A stretch of DNA of 64,000 nt, taken from positions 220,920 to 284,919 of the forward strand of contig JAALGZ010000048.1 in the NCBI GenBank assembly GCA_015227615.1, written 5' to 3'. Every line of letters begins with the position of its first letter. The stretch's first letter is position 1. This stretch comes from Labyrinthula sp. Ha (taxonomy: Eukaryota > Sar > Bigyra > Labyrinthulida > Labyrinthulaceae). The notes beneath the pieces were generated by a model. That model was given only the letters and a program-made list of their open reading frames with translations, was not told the origin of the DNA and made no database searches. Positions 35,457 to 46,664 of this stretch are shown here, piece by piece. The translations under genes and the position numbers were made by a program.

Positions 35457-35615
35457 TTAGTTTGGTCTTAACACTTCAACACTTTTTTTGTTTCCGCGTT
35501 CAGCGAAATAATATTGGTGGAGCGTTTTTAACTGCATTTTCCAAGCCTCTCTTGAGCAGGTGTAATAAGAAAGAAACATATTCAACAATGGTTATCAAAA
35601 TATTCATTTCAACTA

Positions 35616-36626
35616 TTATACCACTTGAACGAATTTATGTTCTACAGATTCAATGCAACCCTTTTCAATATATTCTTTTGTACAGAGCACACAAACTTCT
35701 GTACATCCCTTTTCCTCCTCACTTTTTCCGCATCTTAGGCATTTTTTTTGACAACCATCGGAATTATTCTTACAGCAGGAAAAAACCTCTTCACAACCAA
35801 CACTATCCGGCGCACCTTTACAGCAAGAGTATACTCGCCTGCGACCAAAACACATTCCAATCAAACTGAGTAATATCTCCAAAATACAATTGGAACTTCT
35901 CTTTTTTCTAAGAGTTCCGGGGTGAAACCAAGTTGGAGTGGCTTCAGGATGAAAAGGCTTTAGGTTCAAATGTTGTGCTATTGCATCTCCTTCATGAAAG
36001 TAGCATGCTTGAGTAATTAGCACTGGATCTCCAAGTAGTCCACAAGAATTGCATTTTTCAGAATATTGTTCAGAGTTCAAAACCTCTGAAGAGTCGTTGA
36101 CTATTTTCTCAATTGTATATTCTAATAAAGCCGAAAAGTCATTTTTGTTGAGAATAACCACGTTGCTTTTGTCCAACAAGACTGTATTGTATTTTTCTTT
36201 ATTATTTTTAATTAGCTCTCTTATTGATTCCTCTGAAAAGTGGTTATACTGGTCATTAAACACATATCTTATCAGTTTAGCAATGTTTGTAAATCTTTTC
36301 TTCAAGAGATTTATTATATCAAGGAGTTCTCTGCTTTGTCTGGTGTCTATTTCACCATAGCCAATTACACAAACAACCGAAACAATGTCATATTTAGAGC
36401 AATAGTTCAATATCTTTCTGTGAAACTCTTTTTCCGATAATTCCAGGTATTGTTGTGGATTAATAATAACTCCATTCCCAAGTGGGGTTTGCTCACCATT
36501 GCTTGGTTCATTACCTTGAGTTGCATCAGGAGCTTTTTCTGTTTCTTTTAATGCGTCAACAAATTGTGTTCTCCCTCCTTCTTCTGGTCCAAGTACCAGA
36601 ACCCCTCTTTTTCTTTTTGTTTTCAT
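35616..36626 (-). CDS. Pseudo-GTPase partner with Cys-rich C-terminus (B2)
   Basis: 336 residues, about 97 per cent identical to B1 over its whole length. The degraded P-loop reads GPEEGGRTQ at 13-21 and NPQQ replaces DTPG, while LNKNDF is kept. Differences from B1 gather in the Cys-rich tail (FFSCCKDN to VFSCCKNN, CGKNEEEE to CGKSEEEK, CMLCKKEY to CVLCTKEY) and never touch a cysteine of the repeats, which argues for purifying selection on the metal sites. It is divergent from A2 across the shared 531-bp block. Confidence 0.8.
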   Translation of the reverse strand: MKTKRKRGVLVLGPEEGGRTQFVDALKETEKAPDATQGNEPSNGEQTPLGNGVIINPQQYLELSEKEFHRKILNYCSKYDIVSVVCVIGYGEIDTRQSRELLDIINLLKKRFTNIAKLIRYVFNDQYNHFSEESIRELIKNNKEKYNTVLLDKSNVVILNKNDFSALLEYTIEKIVNDSSEVLNSEQYSEKCNSCGLLGDPVLITQACYFHEGDAIAQHLNLKPFHPEATPTWFHPGTLRKKRSSNCILEILLSLIGMCFGRRRVYSCCKGAPDSVGCEEVFSCCKNNSDGCQKKCLRCGKSEEEKGCTEVCVLCTKEYIEKGCIESVEHKFVQVV

Positions 36627-37157
36627 TCTTTATATTTAATTTTGTTATATTCTATTATCTTCTTTTGGAAAAGAAATATTTTTGTTTTTATAGCTTCATA
36701 TACTAGCCGTTAAGTTCGACATACATAAAAGAAATTTAATTAATCTTATATTGATGAGTCAAAAAATGCTAGATTTTCCAGAATTCTTGCTGTAATCTCT
36801 GAGTTAGACAATAGAAAGAGAATCAAATCCAAATCTCCTATGTTTTCCCAGCCGAATACAAAGGACAATGTTTCGTCGAGACACGTAATACTCTGGGTAA
36901 TACGCACCAGAAACCTCTATAGGACTCACTAGAACAATGTTTTCAGAATAAAATACTACCTACTATTCTTGTGGACATTTATTCCCGCCTAAAATACGTG
37001 AAACTACAGAAATATTCCATGATAGGAGAGTTTCTTTCAACTAATAATTTTTTCTTCTCCCTAAAATCTTTATTATTTTCAAACACCTTAACTGCAGGAG
37101 ATACTGTGGCGAGTCGAGGAAACAGAAAATTAGACAGGAATAAAACAAAAATCAAAT
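36627..37157. promoter_or_regulatory. Shared divergent promoter of pair 2 (B2/A2)
   Basis: 531 bp, nearly identical to the blocks at 5187-5717 (inverted) and 61648-62178. The central direct repeat reads GTAATAC at 36885-36891 and 36897-36903, centred on the midpoint. The open frame at 36971-37225 overlaps the A2 start in another frame and has no supporting motif. Confidence 0.7.
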
Positions 37158-38153
37158 ATGTCAGAAAGAAAGAAAGCTATAATTGTAATGGGGCCGACAG
37201 GTCAAGGAAAATCTTCTTTCATTAATGCACTTACTGGTTCTGAGTTAGAAGTTAGCCATACCGATCTCTCCTGTACTGATGACGTAACTGTCGTGGATTA
37301 TAGAGATGGAGTTATTATTGATACACCTGGTGTTGGAGACGTGAGACTGGGCCAGAAAAAATTAAGCAATGAGGAAATTTTCCGTATGATTGTGTTAAAG
37401 TGCAATGAGTTCAAGGTAATTGGGTTTGTTTGTATGGTTGGAGTGGAACAGCTAACTTCAAGACAAGATTCTAACCTGTTCGATCTTATTGTTACTCTGA
37501 ACACAAGGTTTACAAACTTTTTTCTCCTAATTCAGTATGGGTTTAAGGATGCTTATGGAATGATAACTAAAATGGTTCTCACAGAGGCTGCTATTCAGAA
37601 TAAGAAGAAGTATAAAAAGTTAAATTTGAGGCTTGAGGATATTTATATGTGTAAGAAGCTAGATTTTACTGATCTGATCCGTGCTGTAGATGAAAAATTT
37701 AACTTGGAGGATCCATTATTCCTGGAACCTTCTGGATATGTACTTAAGTGTACACAATGCAAAGCTATTGGTGATCCTTTAACCTTCAAGGAGAAGTGTC
37801 GAAGACACCCTCCTGGTGATATTCCAAACGCCAAGCACACTGAGCTAGAAAGATATCATCGAACAATGAAGATACACAGATTTCATACAGGATATCGGAA
37901 AAAGAGCTTTATTAATAAATATTGGACTTGCTGTGACGCTGAGGCCAATGACGAAGGGTGCAAAATAGGATTCACTTGTTGCAATCTGAATAACGAGGGG
38001 TGCAGAGTAAGGTGTATAAATTGTAGAAGGGACGCTGAAAGTCCGGGATGCACTGGGTATTGCAAATCTTGCAAGGAGCCACTCTCGACAAGAGGATGTA
38101 TGGTTAAAGAACGCCACAATTTCTTACCTATTGCAAATTCTTGGACCCACTAA
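37158..38153 (+). CDS. AIG1/GIMAP-like GTPase with Cys-rich C-terminus (A2)
   Basis: 331 residues. G1 GPTGQGKSS at 12-20, SCTDD around the switch I threonine at 38-42, G3 DTPGVGD at 55-61, and CKKLDF in the G4 position near 165. Then CTQC...C..H with YHRT and HRFHTGY, and four Cys repeats (WTCC..GC, FTCC..GC, CINC..GC, CKSC..GC). It is almost identical to A3 except for clusters at residues 33-41, 64-70, 96-101, 108-109 and the last 17 residues. Most changes between the two are amino-acid replacements. The G-domain loops needed for GTP are intact. Function inferred only from the AIG1 family. Confidence 0.85.
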   Translation: MSERKKAIIVMGPTGQGKSSFINALTGSELEVSHTDLSCTDDVTVVDYRDGVIIDTPGVGDVRLGQKKLSNEEIFRMIVLKCNEFKVIGFVCMVGVEQLTSRQDSNLFDLIVTLNTRFTNFFLLIQYGFKDAYGMITKMVLTEAAIQNKKKYKKLNLRLEDIYMCKKLDFTDLIRAVDEKFNLEDPLFLEPSGYVLKCTQCKAIGDPLTFKEKCRRHPPGDIPNAKHTELERYHRTMKIHRFHTGYRKKSFINKYWTCCDAEANDEGCKIGFTCCNLNNEGCRVRCINCRRDAESPGCTGYCKSCKEPLSTRGCMVKERHNFLPIANSWTH

Positions 38154-38721
38154 CACCCAAAGATATAATAGTGTGAAAATACGAAGAAAAGTATGCTTGA
38201 CATTTTCTCTTGTTTCAAATTTTCCTATATTTTCCCTTGCCTAATATATACTGACTACATTTTGCAGTTTCATATTTGATATGCTCCTACTTCCATATCT
38301 ATATTTATTTTTTTTTTCTCCTTTTTTTATTAATCTTTTATCTATGCTTTTTACTTCATTCCATAGACTTGTTAAGAAATCTTTAATCTTTAATTATCCT
38401 CTTCCATTTTTCCTTTCAAGAGTCTATCTCTTAGCTTGAAAAATATTTTCTATGGTGACGGCTTTGTCATAATGTCCGCTGGATTTTCCAATCCTAAGAT
38501 ATATGTAAGTTCTTTTAGTTAGAGTTTGAAATATGAACTGAAGTATATTCTATTATTAGTTGTTAATATTTTGATATAGGATTTATCAAAGTAGAACCAT
38601 TAAGCTTTGAAGGAAGTCTTGAAAAGAAAGTTTATTAATTTACATTTTATTCTACTTTTACACAGTAAAATACTTTGAGAATAAGGCGATACAGTTTTCC
38701 TATTAAAGTCCGTAGAATTTA
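38154..38721. other. Duplicated 3' flank of A2
   Basis: AT-rich non-coding DNA almost identical to 63175-63735. It lies between the A gene stop and the first recognisable Gypsy-0 coding sequence, so it may include an LTR or leader of Gypsy-0; no LTR boundary could be fixed. Confidence 0.45.
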
Positions 38722-41293
38722 ATGAAAAGAAGTTTTTTCTTCGACTATAAACGAATATTGATCATCATTCCCTGTAGCTTGATGTTTTCGAAGATTTACA
38801 GAATGTCCGGAATAGATCAAAGCGAGTCCGCACGCCCTTTAAATCAAAGGCAGATGCCGGCTCTTTACGAAAGCATACGAAACACTTTGGATTCAACAAG
38901 AAGAGCTAAAGAAGCCTTACAATTAAGCTCCAATGAAAATTAATTGAGTAACATTACACAGAATGGTGCGATGATTTGTCAAGGTTTCAAGGTTGATGAT
39001 TTAAAAGTTCTTGAAAGAAAGAGTGTAGAGAAATTTATCTATCAATACGAAAGGCTGTCCTTACAACAGAATAGAGATTTTAACTTAACGCAATTCGTAG
39101 ATTTAGATCTTTTTGTTCATTTAAGACGATAGGAGGTTACAGGAACTAACGAAGATCTACTGGATCATTTGTAGATCCTTTTATTGAAAATGAAAGTACA
39201 CACTTTGGAGGAAGTTGAAGTGATGATTGCAAAACATGTGAAATACAACTTTAAACCAAGGAAGAAGATGCGATTAAAATTCTTTTTAGTGAAGTTCAGG
39301 AATTCATTAAGTTACAACCATCCACAACAAAACTCAATGAAAAGAAGTTTGCACTAGCGATCTTCGCTAAACTACCTAAATATATATGAGTAGAGGCAAG
39401 CAGGCTTAGTTTGAACCCTGCTTTGACCGATGTTGATCACATTCAATTGCAAAATATGTTTTGAATTGTTTACCTCCATTATGTGTAAGAAATGCGATGA
39501 AGAAACGTGTTAATTTCAAGAAGATCCAGCTGGGGAAGTTCAAAAAGTCAAATCCTATTGAGGTTAACGAAGTAAGTACTAAAAGAGAAAGAAAATTTTA
39601 TTCTCATTCCCAAAAACAACCTTCTAATAATGACCCAGAATTGGGCAATCATTGCTGGTTTTATGTGCACATAAACTTTAAGTGTTGGATGCGGTTGAAA
39701 TTAATTAGGAATGAAAATAAAGATTCATCGCCACAGGCCAAACCATATGGAGAGGTTTTAAGGAAAAGACTTACGAAGTGGAAAGAGAATAAAAAGAAGG
39801 GTTTGAGAAATAGATTTAAGAAACCATCCGAGAGATACACTTTTACATCTAATGAAATTACGCCAGTTAACGAATCTACAGTCGAAGATGTAGAGACGGA
39901 TATTACAGAAGTCGTTGCGGTGGGATTAGTTGATGAAATATTTTTTTTAATGAATACACTGATGTAGCAAATACAGAAGTGTGAGATGTAGCTGAGAATG
40001 AGGTTAATCATGTTGCAGTTGAGTTGGTGATAGAAAAGATAAAGGGTCCAACAGTTGTAGATGACATCTTGGATTCTGGAGCTAAGGAAGCTTCAGGAGC
40101 AAGGAATTTATTTGAAAAAATTTGTTGAAATATTGAGGACATTAAGAGGAAGGCATTTGTCAGAGTGGCCTCTGGGAATTTGTATCCCGTTTTTAAAGTT
40201 GGTCATTTAATCCCCTCGGTAAGGATTCCAGGGCTCGAAAATTATTCGCTGGGACCCGTGGCGGTGTTGCTATTTGAACAAGTGAGCAACTGGACGAAGC
40301 TTTTAATAGGAAAGGAGGTTTTAAAACTCCATGGTCTAGATCCTACACAGATTTAAGCCCGATGATTAAGAAACACAGGAAATGGAAGATCTTCTAAGCT
40401 AACTGAAAAAGTTGAGAAATCAGTGAAATTGTTCAAAGAAACATGTGAAGTGAATGAGTGTATTACAGTAGAGGGAGTCTATTTAGCGAACTGGTTCAAA
40501 AGCAAAGTGCTCGGGGATATTGAATTTGATGTCGTCAATACAATGGCGTTTAATCCACGCGTATTTAGCGAACCTGGTATTGAGAATCCATTGGAATTGC
40601 AGAAAGGAATGGTAGAAGCGTTCGCGGTAGAGGAAAATAAAATAAGTGTTGAAGAAGGAGGTGCATGGCCGGAGCCGGTGGTATTTAATGTTAGGCATGA
40701 CGCGGAGTTAGAGAAGTTGACAGGTGTTGGAGAAAATTTAGAGGTTACCAGAGAGGCAGATTTAATAAGGTTGAAGGATTTGTTGAAGAAAAAATTGAAG
40801 GATATTCTTGTTCAGATATTTGGTGAAAATAAGAAGTTAAAAGGGGAATTTGATGACTTGATTTTACAACATGTAGCCGCTTTTTGGCGATGATTTATCC
40901 CCAACTCAATTATCTCTTCTAAAATCTATAAGATGTTCCTTAATGGAGGGGACGTCAGTGGGAGTTTTTAATGCGATTGCCCTTGGTATCGAGAAAGAGG
41001 AGTTCATGAAGAAAAGAGTGTACCAGATGATAAAAAATAATATTGTTAAGGTTAATGATGATCCAGCAACATGCATGAGTGCTTTTATTGTTCCAAGAAA
41101 GGGGTCTAAAAATATCGAGTGACAGTTGATTTAAGCCATTGAACGCAATTACTCAAAAAGTTGTAAACAACTTACCGAATATTGATCTGCAGGTCGCAAA
41201 CATGAAAGGAAACACTATCTTTGGATCATTCGACCTGTTAAGCAGGTTTGATTATTTACCAACACATCTTATCTCGCAGCTTTTATTTACTTT
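38722..41293 (+). mobile_element. Gypsy-0: truncated Ty3/gypsy element (gag, protease, start of RT)
   Basis: A gag-like frame runs from 38722 (best start at MSGIDQSES, about 38803), passes an in-frame TAA at 38941-38943 that is also present in the copy at the window end, and goes on to 39132. Further gag remains are at 39461-39967. A retroviral-type protease follows: DDILDSGAKE near 40065-40090 and LLIGKEVLKLHGLDP near 40310-40345. The RT begins with TCMSAFIVPRKGSKN near 41070 and GSFDLLSRFDYLPTH near 41225. At 41294 the Gypsy-1 LTR interrupts it, and the remainder of its RT is not found beyond 49026. Many stops; dead. Confidence 0.7.
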
Positions 41294-41732
41294 TGTTGAA
41301 ATAAGTTAGTTTTGGTTTGTAAATGTATGAGAAAGAGCTGATGTTCTGACCTCTAGTGATTGAAATATAAAGATAGATGTATGTCGAGTGGGTGAGGTAT
41401 ATCCGAGCCTTTGTTGAGAGCCAAGCAGAGCTCTTATGGGTAAATATAGGCTTGTTTAGATTTATGAGAAATGGATTTTATTAGAAATATAAAATTGGTG
41501 GTAATGTTATATTGGAAGGTAACGGAAGAGTAAAAATGTGATGACGTGGTTTGGTGAAATACAGTTTTAGTGATGATCGAACTCGAACTGTAGTTTGCTG
41601 AATATAGAGATATGTAAGTTTTATAAGCCTTAAGTAATATATAGAAGAAGTTTTACAATAGTTTAAGAAACCAAGAAGAAAAGGAAGAAATAAAAATTAG
41701 AAGTGTAAATTGAGAACTAGACGTACTCAATA
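41294..41732 (+). repeat. 5' LTR of Gypsy-1
   Basis: Begins TGTTGAAATAAGTTAG and ends at or just after ACGTACTCAATA. It matches 48595-49026. The exact 3' boundary is ambiguous by three bases (CA or CAATA end). Confidence 0.85.
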
Positions 41733-41764
41733 TTGGATCCAATATTCGTATAAATAGTACGAAT
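41729..41764. promoter_or_regulatory. Palindrome and stem-loop at the Gypsy-1 primer-binding position
   Basis: AATATTGGATCCAATATT (41729-41746) is a perfect 18-bp palindrome across the LTR end. It is followed by a perfect 7-bp stem (ATTCGTA / TACGAAT) with a 7-nt loop at 41744-41764. No tRNA-complementary TGG primer site is recognised here. Confidence 0.6.
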
Positions 41765-41774
41765 TATAATAGTT

Positions 41775-43610
41775 ATGGAAAAAGTGAATAAAAATAGAAG
41801 TGAGCCTCCGGTACTAAGATCGGAAAGTGGTGAAAAATCAGGAGGAAAGGTAGTTGCGGAAATCAGTTCTAGGAACATAATTACCCGAGATACAGAAACT
41901 CCTCAGGAGTTGAATCAGGTTGCGATTGAGGAGAGTAGTAGCCAAGAAGACCTGTGGGATAATAGTGAAGTGTATAGAAGCGTCTCTGGTCCAGGAGAAA
42001 ATATGACAACCCCGGATCACGTAGTAGTAACCCGCGAAAGTTGGGAGCAGCTTCAGCAAAATTATGAAACTCTACAACTTCAAATGAGTACTTTACTCCA
42101 ACAAGTAAAGGCAAATATATCAACAGGAAGCAATAGGGAAGTCAAGAAGGATCTGTTTAGGGTCAAAGATAAAGGAAATAGTAGGTCGGAGATAGAGGAA
42201 TCTGATTCGGAGAATAGCGCTCATTCTGCTTCTTCGTTGAGTTGAACTGGTTCAGGTATTAGTGTGAGAAATAATAGAGGTTTGAGAGAGAGTGAAAGGA
42301 AGAGAGCGAGGGAGGAAAAATACAAAGGGAAACCTGTGTTGCGATCCCTGGAGCCAAGTAAGGTGGCAGCATTTTTAGAAAAATTTCAGGTGTATGAGAC
42401 CAACCTAGTCAGGGGGAGGTTAAAGTTGCCTGGTGCAAATATCTCCTTATGCTTGAGTAATCAAGTACAGGCAATGTTCCAGGATGAGGGAGTAAGCGTG
42501 ATGAGAAGGAGGTCTGTAATGAAATACCTCAACAACATCAACAGGCTACAAAATAAGGGGAAAGAAAAGATACTGATAAGGAAAGTAGAGAGTTTGGTGT
42601 GGTCCAATGAGGGCACGCCTATGAAGTCTATGACCCATTTTTTGAAACATGTGACTGACATGGTGAGAGGAATTAAGTGGGAGACTAAGTCGATGGAGAG
42701 GGAGTTTTGCTTGAAAGTGATCAGGAAATTACCTTTGGAGTTTGGATCAGGAAATGCAAATGTAATTCAGTCGATAAAGAAGTGGAAGACAGTAGGAAAA
42801 TTAAGGAGAGAATTGAATGAAGCGGTCATGATAATATCGGAATGGGATCTTCAGAGTCCTGTATTGAAACTTCTGGCTAATGAACCACTAAAGAATAAGA
42901 GTAAAATAAGTGTAAAGTCTGATCCAGCCCAAAAACAACGTCCAAAAAACCCTCGAGGGGAGTCAAACCCCTCAGATGGGATACGAAGGACGACATTAGA
43001 AGATGGATCTGTAAAACATTTCCTACCGAAGACTTGGCCTAAGGAGAAAAGGAAGCAGTACGACATGGACCACAACCTGTGCCTCTTTTGTTACACAAGT
43101 AATCATCGGTTCGATGATTGCAAGTTGGTTAAGCAGCGAGATGTTAAGAAGAAGAAGACAGTGAATGAAATTGAGAAGGTGAATAACGAGATGCTGCCGG
43201 TGGGAGAATGTAGTTCGAAGGATGAGGAGTCAGTATTTGTAGGAGCAGTCGAAGTATTGGATATTGAAGAGGATTGTGAGGGTGAATCGGAGGACTTCAT
43301 GGTAGGGTCTCTAGATCCAGTGGACTTGGGGGAAACTTTAGTTGAGGATGACTTCGAAGTAGGAGGAGATGTAAGAAAGCCGCATGTAACCAATAAAAAA
43401 GTACAGGGATACCTAAAAAATAAAGTTAAGAAAAAGGTTTTATTAGGGGTGGAAGAAGGAATTATAACTTCCAATCAAGCTCAAGAGCTGGAGACCATTT
43501 TATTAAACCATCTTGAAGCTTTCGGGCCAAAAATTGCTAAATATGACTTCAGTAACCTTACTCCTATAAAGATTGAGCTGCGTGAGGGGGGTTGCAGAAT
43601 ATGTAAGTAA
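41775..43610 (+). pseudogene. Gypsy-1 gag, fused into the RT leader
   Basis: ATG at 41775; an in-frame TGA at 42243-42245, then the same frame runs on to 43610. The N-terminal part is charged (residues 1-156). The middle resembles the gag of Gypsy-2 in layout. A single zinc knuckle CLFCYTSNHRFDDC lies near 43078-43120. An acidic linker follows, and the frame then reads directly into the RT leader (HLEAFGPKIAKYD, LTPIKIELREGG). No protease lies between knuckle and RT. The frame is lost in a G-run at about 43585-43592 by what looks like a one-base indel. Confidence 0.75.
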
Positions 43611-45002
43611 ACCCTACCCAATGTCCAAAGTCAGCATGGAGGTCTTAAAGAAAAAATCAAGAGAATTAGAAGACATGGGGATAATTAGGATAGAACCCAA
43701 TCCTTTCTTCTCTTCCCGTGTAACTATGGTCCCAAAACCTGGAAAAAGGAATGAATGTAGGATGGTAGTCGACCTCCGTAGATGCAACAGATCTGCTAAA
43801 CCTACTGGAGTAGGACTGCCGGATTTGGAAACTCATTTAGCGTGGCTTAAGGGCACTGAGAAATATTTTGGGAGTTTTGATGGGTTGAGTGGATTTGATT
43901 ATTTGAGAGTAGAGGATGGAGCTCAAAAATGATTGGGGATGGTGACTCCATAGGGTTGCTATAACATGTTAATGGCTCCTCAATTTTATACAAATACCCC
44001 CAGATATATCAGGAAAGATTGATCAACGAGGTCCTAGGTGGTGTAAATGAGGATAGTCTGTTCGGTAACGGGGTCCTACAGTGAATCGATGATTCACTGA
44101 TTTATGCTTCATCTTGGGAAGAATATAAGGATATTCTTTCTCAGTTTCTGACCCAGTGCATAAAGGTGAATTTTCGTCTAAACTTGGATAAGTGTGATCT
44201 GATTAAGGGTAGGGCAGGATGGTGTGGGAGAATATTGGAAAATGGGAGATGGTGATGTGACGAGAAGTATTTTTTGAAGTTGGAGGATATGGGGGAGGTA
44301 AGGAAGATGGGTCAATTGGAGGACCTGGTCTATGTGAGCACATGGCTAGTTTCCAGCGTGCCAGATTTAGCAAGGAAACGTCACTACCTTAGCAAGAGAA
44401 TGAAAGAGCTTGAACGGGACCTAAAAATAAAATACAAAAAGAAGCTAAATAAGCATCAACGAAGAGCTGCATCAGTGGAAGAGTGGTGGAGTGAAGAGGA
44501 TCAGGATGAGTTCCGCAAGTTTTTGAAGTCCATATCTTCCAGTGCTGCTAACAGTTTAAAGCTGTGCCAGATTGATAGGAGGGTAACCATATTCACGGAT
44601 GCAAGTTTCCAGTTCTGGTCAGGAGTGCTTGGACTGTGGGATAGCAACGGTTGGTTACCTATTTATTTTGGAAGTGGAGAGTTTGTAGTAAGTAGTATTC
44701 ATTGGACCATGACTGACAAAGAGATCCATCCAATCATTAAGCTAATGAAAAGGTATAGATTCAGTTTATACGGTCATCAAATACCCATAGAACTATATAC
44801 AGATCACAAAAACTTGATATACTTGATGACTCCAAAGAAGGACATGAAAGCTGCTGTTTTTGGGCGGGTAAAGAGATGGATACTTACCATCCAGGAGTTC
44901 GTCACGGTGCTTCATCATCTTCCAGGGGAAAATAATGTTTTGGCAGATCTGTTGGCAAGTTGGGGATATGTAGTTGGAAGATACGTTAAATCTGAAGGCT
45001 AA
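43573..45002 (+). pseudogene. Gypsy-1 reverse transcriptase and RNase H, broken
   Basis: RT: VAEYVSKPYPMSK, SSRVTMVPKPGKRNECRMVVDLRR and FDGLSGFDYLRVEDGAQ up to a TGA at 43930-43932. Remains go on to the active site near 44083-44094, read as stop-IDDS where Gypsy-2 has CIDDS. RNase H lies in the open frame 44274-45002: IFTDASFQFWSGVLGLW, FGSGEFVVSSIHWT and LYTDHKNLIYLM. At least four stop codons interrupt the RT; the RNase H motifs look intact. Confidence 0.8.
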
Positions 45003-45093
45003 GTTAGTAGATAGCAATGGAGATGTAGGTTGGAGAATTAGGTGGTAGGGGATAACATTCTTTGCGAATAGCGTAGATGTTGATGTTGAAAAG

Positions 45094-46664
45094 ATGGAGA
45101 TTGCTAATATGATTGATGAACCTGAAAGCGAGGAAGTGTTGGAAGTGGAAGTAAATAAGGGCACTAGTTGGAGGTTTGATCCAGAGGTAGTAAAGTTCGT
45201 GGAAAATAGGGTCGCTGTTCATTTTCCTAAAAGAAATCAGGACCTAAAAATGCGTACAATACCAGAGATAGTAAAAGTTCAGGAAAGATGTGAAATGGAT
45301 CTGGATAAGTTGGAAGCATCTCGAAACGAATCGGGAGCCTGGATCAATAAACAAGAAAAAAAATAATTATATCTGGAGAGTCGATTGAGCGATTCATTGT
45401 TACCACTCACAATGCTTCAGGACATGGCCGCGTGGATAAAGTTATGTGTATTTTAGAGCGTTTCTTTTTCATTAACATACCTAGAAATAAACAAGAAATC
45501 TTAGTTCAAAATTTGAAGAAATGGTGTTTGCATAGTGATAAAGATAAAAAAAATGATCCGTAGACCTTTGGGGGAAATATATCACCCTGCCAAGGGAAAG
45601 ATGGTGTTGCATCTCGGTTTTTGAAGGTAAAGGAATCATACATCTTGGTCATATTGGAAGATGTGCCAAGGAAAGTGTTGTTAATTGAGGGTCCCAGCCC
45701 TTGTGCAGCAGTGGTTGTGAGGGCGTTGGTTATGTGGAGAGGGTTGATAGGACTACCACTCACGCTTACCCTAGTGTCAGGCAATGGTTCTTATTTCAAA
45801 AACGAAATATTGAGGATGTTTGAATCAAGGTTCCCAGCTGAACATAAATTTTCAATAGTATATAACCCTTGGAGTAACGGATCAATGGAAGTAATGAATA
45901 GGTTTGTTCTCCGATTTCTTCGTCAGTTATGTAGTTGTTACATGACTGATAAAGAGAAGTGGAACGAGTTCTTGCCCCAAGTAATGGATGTCATAAATAA
46001 CAGCCGTTCACGTCATGGGTATTCTCCAAACGAGTTGACCACATATTTATCTACTACAAGAGGATTGAAAAAAATAGCGGAAACTGATGAAACAAGTCTC
46101 TTGCCAATAGTAACCCAAGGGAAACGTAGAGAATTTAAGGATCCAGGAAAGCTTAAGTCAGCTGCAGAAAACTTGATGCAAATTATTTTTAATAGGAGAA
46201 ATACAGTAGAGCCTATCATTAAAGAAAGCAGAGATAGATCAAGGAGATATATTAATGCTAAGTTTAGATCATCAAGTGTAAGCTTTGCGGTTGGAGATTT
46301 TGTATTGATTTCTAGAGTAGGTACACCGTGGTTAAATGATAAAATGAGTTTAAGATGGATTAGATCATATATAGTAGTAGCGGTTGAAGGTGAACATTGT
46401 TATAGGGTAAAATCTATTGGAGGAAAGAAGCAGGTAGTTCATTCGCAACGAATGGTTCTGTATCAGTCAAAATCTGGAGACTTTAAGGTAACCTCAGAGA
46501 TAAAACCTAGTTTTTATTATAACCAGGGACCTTATTATGTAAAAAAGCTGCTAGATTTGAGAAATACAATAGATGGATTTGAGGTGTTGATATGGTGGAA
46601 AGGATTTACTAAGAGTGATGCAAATTGGCAAAGTATGCGCAGACCCTATGAAGATGTTCCCTAA
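45094..46664 (+). pseudogene. Gypsy-1 integrase and chromodomain-like segment
   Basis: Integrase remains: THNASGHGRVDKV (zinc-binding region), SRFLKVKESYILVILEDV, LVSGNGSYFKNE and NPWSNGSMEVMN. Aligned with Gypsy-2 (MDFLYID, FTDCGSHF, NGGVETTN), the first two acidic catalytic residues are replaced (R and G) and only the Glu remains, so the enzyme is dead. The C-terminal part has FAVGDFVLISRVGTPW and then a chromodomain-like YYVKKLLDLRNTIDGFEVLIWWKGF..ANWQSM. A TAA at 46662-46664 is followed by open sequence in the same frame. Confidence 0.8.

Larger units (their letters stand above)
36311..38986. repeat. Segmental duplication, copy 1 (with 61332-64000)
   Basis: From the 5' third of B2 through the promoter, A2, its 3' flank and the first codons of Gypsy-0, this stretch matches 61332-64000 in direct orientation at an offset of about 25.02 kb. 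A 7-nt difference near 38385 shifts the offset. Homology breaks inside the B gene and runs past the window end on the right. Confidence 0.8.

Noticed and set aside
36971-37225. 84-codon frame overlapping the A2 start (and its twin at 61992-62246)
   Set aside because: It is in another frame, is kept only because the promoter and the A start are duplicated, and shows no domain.
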